The translations under genes were made by a program, and so were the position numbers. Positions 63,001 to 64,000 of a stretch of DNA of 64,000 bases are shown here, piece after piece; within the stretch, counting starts at the first letter, position 1; every line of letters begins with the position of its first letter. Location of the stretch: the NCBI GenBank assembly GCA_963513935.1, contig OY740769.1, positions 107,921,762 through 107,985,761 on the forward strand, in the 5' to 3' direction. The notes beneath the pieces were generated by a model, which made no database searches, was not told the origin of the DNA, and was given only the letters and a program-made list of their open reading frames with translations. Source of the DNA: Aphrophora alni (Eukaryota; Arthropoda; Insecta; Hemiptera; Aphrophoridae).

Positions 63001-63142
63001 TACTTTCTTCTTACATTTGTAGAGATTCCTAAATGTAGAAATGAATTCAGTAATCAAATTTAATCAAACTTACGAAACAAATGTGATTAACTATTCGGAA
63101 CTCATCTTCTCTGGAGGGACAAGTCGAAAATTGTTGATGTAA

Positions 63143-63595
63143 TACCATCAACAATGTAAGAAAGGAAGTAGTCTTAGGAGAATAGGGTATGAAGAAATTT
63201 TTATGAACAAAATTAGGGAAGCATTTAGGAGGCAGGATCAAGTAAATAAGAGCCTTTTTGAAAATGAAAGTTTAGAAATGGATACAATGGTATCACAATA
63301 TGGTAATAGCAAAGGATTGTTTGTAGAAGTATTCGCAGAAATAACAAAAGTTTTTAATGAAATTAGGGGTGTAGAAGGGGTAAATTACAAAAAGAAATCA
63401 GTAGTACAAAAGATGTTTAGATTAAGGGAAAACCATAAGAAAACATTTATGGCTGGAAAGGTATCAAGACTAGGGCAAAACCATAGGAAGAAGCTAATGG
63501 TTAAAGGGGTGTCAAGAAAAGGAGGAAATCATAGAAAGAAAGAGATAATCCGCAGAAAGGTCGAAAAACAAGTTTTACAAAGAATTGATGTTTGA
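63143..63595 (+). CDS. Hypothetical basic protein with three 16-residue repeats (possible gene or transposon fragment)
   Basis: The frame is open from 63143, after a stop at 63140. The first ATG at 63203 gives 130 residues; the upstream codons (YHQQCKKGSSLRRIGYEEIF) have similar character, so the frame may begin earlier, as an exon or a truncated longer protein. A possible splice acceptor (ttacatttgtag, ending about 63022) lies upstream but is separated from this frame by the stop. The first half is acidic to neutral (ENESLEMDTM, LFVEVFAEITKVFNEIRG). The second half is strongly Lys/Arg-rich with three repeats (residues 73-88, 89-104, 105-120) of the pattern RxxxNHRKKxMVxGVS. No signal peptide or membrane segment. 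I do not recognise the family. The repeats and purine-rich strand could come from a nucleic-acid-binding protein or a gag-like region of a retroelement; this is inference. It is the most protein-like frame in the window. Confidence 0.4.
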   Translation, partial: YHQQCKKGSSLRRIGYEEIFMNKIREAFRRQDQVNKSLFENESLEMDTMVSQYGNSKGLFVEVFAEITKVFNEIRGVEGVNYKKKSVVQKMFRLRENHKKTFMAGKVSRLGQNHRKKLMVKGVSRKGGNHRKKEIIRRKVEKQVLQRIDV

Positions 63596-63769
63596 TAGAA
63601 ATTTTTTGAAACCGTAAATGTAAATGTCGTAATCGTAAATGTATTAGTTAAGAGTTGTTTGTTGTTAGATATAAGAATATAAAAGGAAAAATATTTAAGC
63701 AGAAAATGAGTATTTGATAAAATAATTTTTTACACATAATGTGATGATGATTTAAATTCAAATTTTAAC

Positions 63770-63833
63770 AACTTATGGGTCCTTAAGTTTAAGATAAACT
63801 AATGGGTTCATAAGTTTAAAATAAACTTATGAT
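63770..63833. repeat. 27-bp tandem repeat, about 2.4 units
   Basis: Units at 63770-63796 and 63797-63823, each starting AACT(T/A)ATGGGT and ending AAGTTTAARATA, differ at four positions. A partial third unit (aacttatga) follows. They lie about 170 bases beyond the basic open frame and could be part of the same element. Confidence 0.85.
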
Positions 63834-64000
63834 TAGTTGGTTGAGGTAACGGTAGTCGAAAGCATGCTTTATCCCTTGGAATAAAACAAGTAGACAACGT
63901 GGGAAGTGTGGTATAGGTAGAGGACAGGTGATGGGTTGTAGTTTGAATCGAGTAGGATTACGGCATTTACCATCACAGGTCTGAAGGCTACATTACATAT

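Overview
The window is AT-rich eukaryotic DNA with no operons, no Shine-Dalgarno sites and no long open reading frame. It holds long (AT)n and (CA)n microsatellites, decayed reverse transcriptases and transposases of families common in arthropods, tRNA-derived repeats and many fold-back elements. Together these suggest an arthropod nuclear genome, most likely an insect; the order cannot be fixed from sequence alone. I found no host protein-coding gene that I could name, so the window reads as a gene-poor intergenic or intronic tract shaped by old transposons.

Layout. 1-1,025: a tRNA-derived SINE with an A-rich tail. 1-12 kb otherwise: AT-rich, with two large microsatellites. 12.8-13.9 kb: a decayed non-LTR retrotransposon reverse transcriptase (+). 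15.8-16.3 kb: a decayed Penelope-like element (PLE) reverse transcriptase (-), followed by a dispersed repeat whose second copy lies at 36 kb and by a 57-bp perfect hairpin. 19.6 kb: a 15-17 bp minisatellite. 22.9 kb: the first copy of a small repeat with a hammerhead-like motif. 25.9-26.3 kb: the 3' end of a second LINE (RNase H-side and zinc-knuckle remnant). 28.8-29.7 kb: a GC-richer block and a mariner fragment. 37.5-38.1 kb: a 111-bp fold-back element and a repeat carrying a tRNA-like domain. 42.3-46.9 kb: a dense cluster of inverted-repeat elements, a DDE transposase fragment, a compound microsatellite and a three-unit 125-bp tandem repeat. 47.5-51.2 kb: more short inverted elements with hammerhead-like motifs. 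51.5-52.0 kb: two tandem tRNA-bearing repeats, one enclosed in a perfect 50-bp inverted repeat. 58.6-59.9 kb: a near full-length but decayed DDE transposon with terminal inverted repeats. 63.1-63.6 kb: the only open frame that looks protein-like, a 130-residue basic protein with three 16-residue repeats and no recognised family.

Two themes stand out. First, a motif of the form CTGAAGA + T + hairpin + GAAAC recurs on both strands in several unrelated-looking repeats (22.9, 42.4, 44.7, 46.6, 48.1, 49.9, 51.1 kb). In the best copies it can be laid out as a minimal type I hammerhead ribozyme with a GUC cleavage triplet, except for one extra U that is conserved. A PLE reverse transcriptase in the same window gives a plausible source. 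Second, a 71-nt tRNA-like domain with intact A and B boxes is carried by a repeat whose flanks are inverted repeats rather than an ordinary SINE body. Both are read by eye and need folding and genome-wide comparison.
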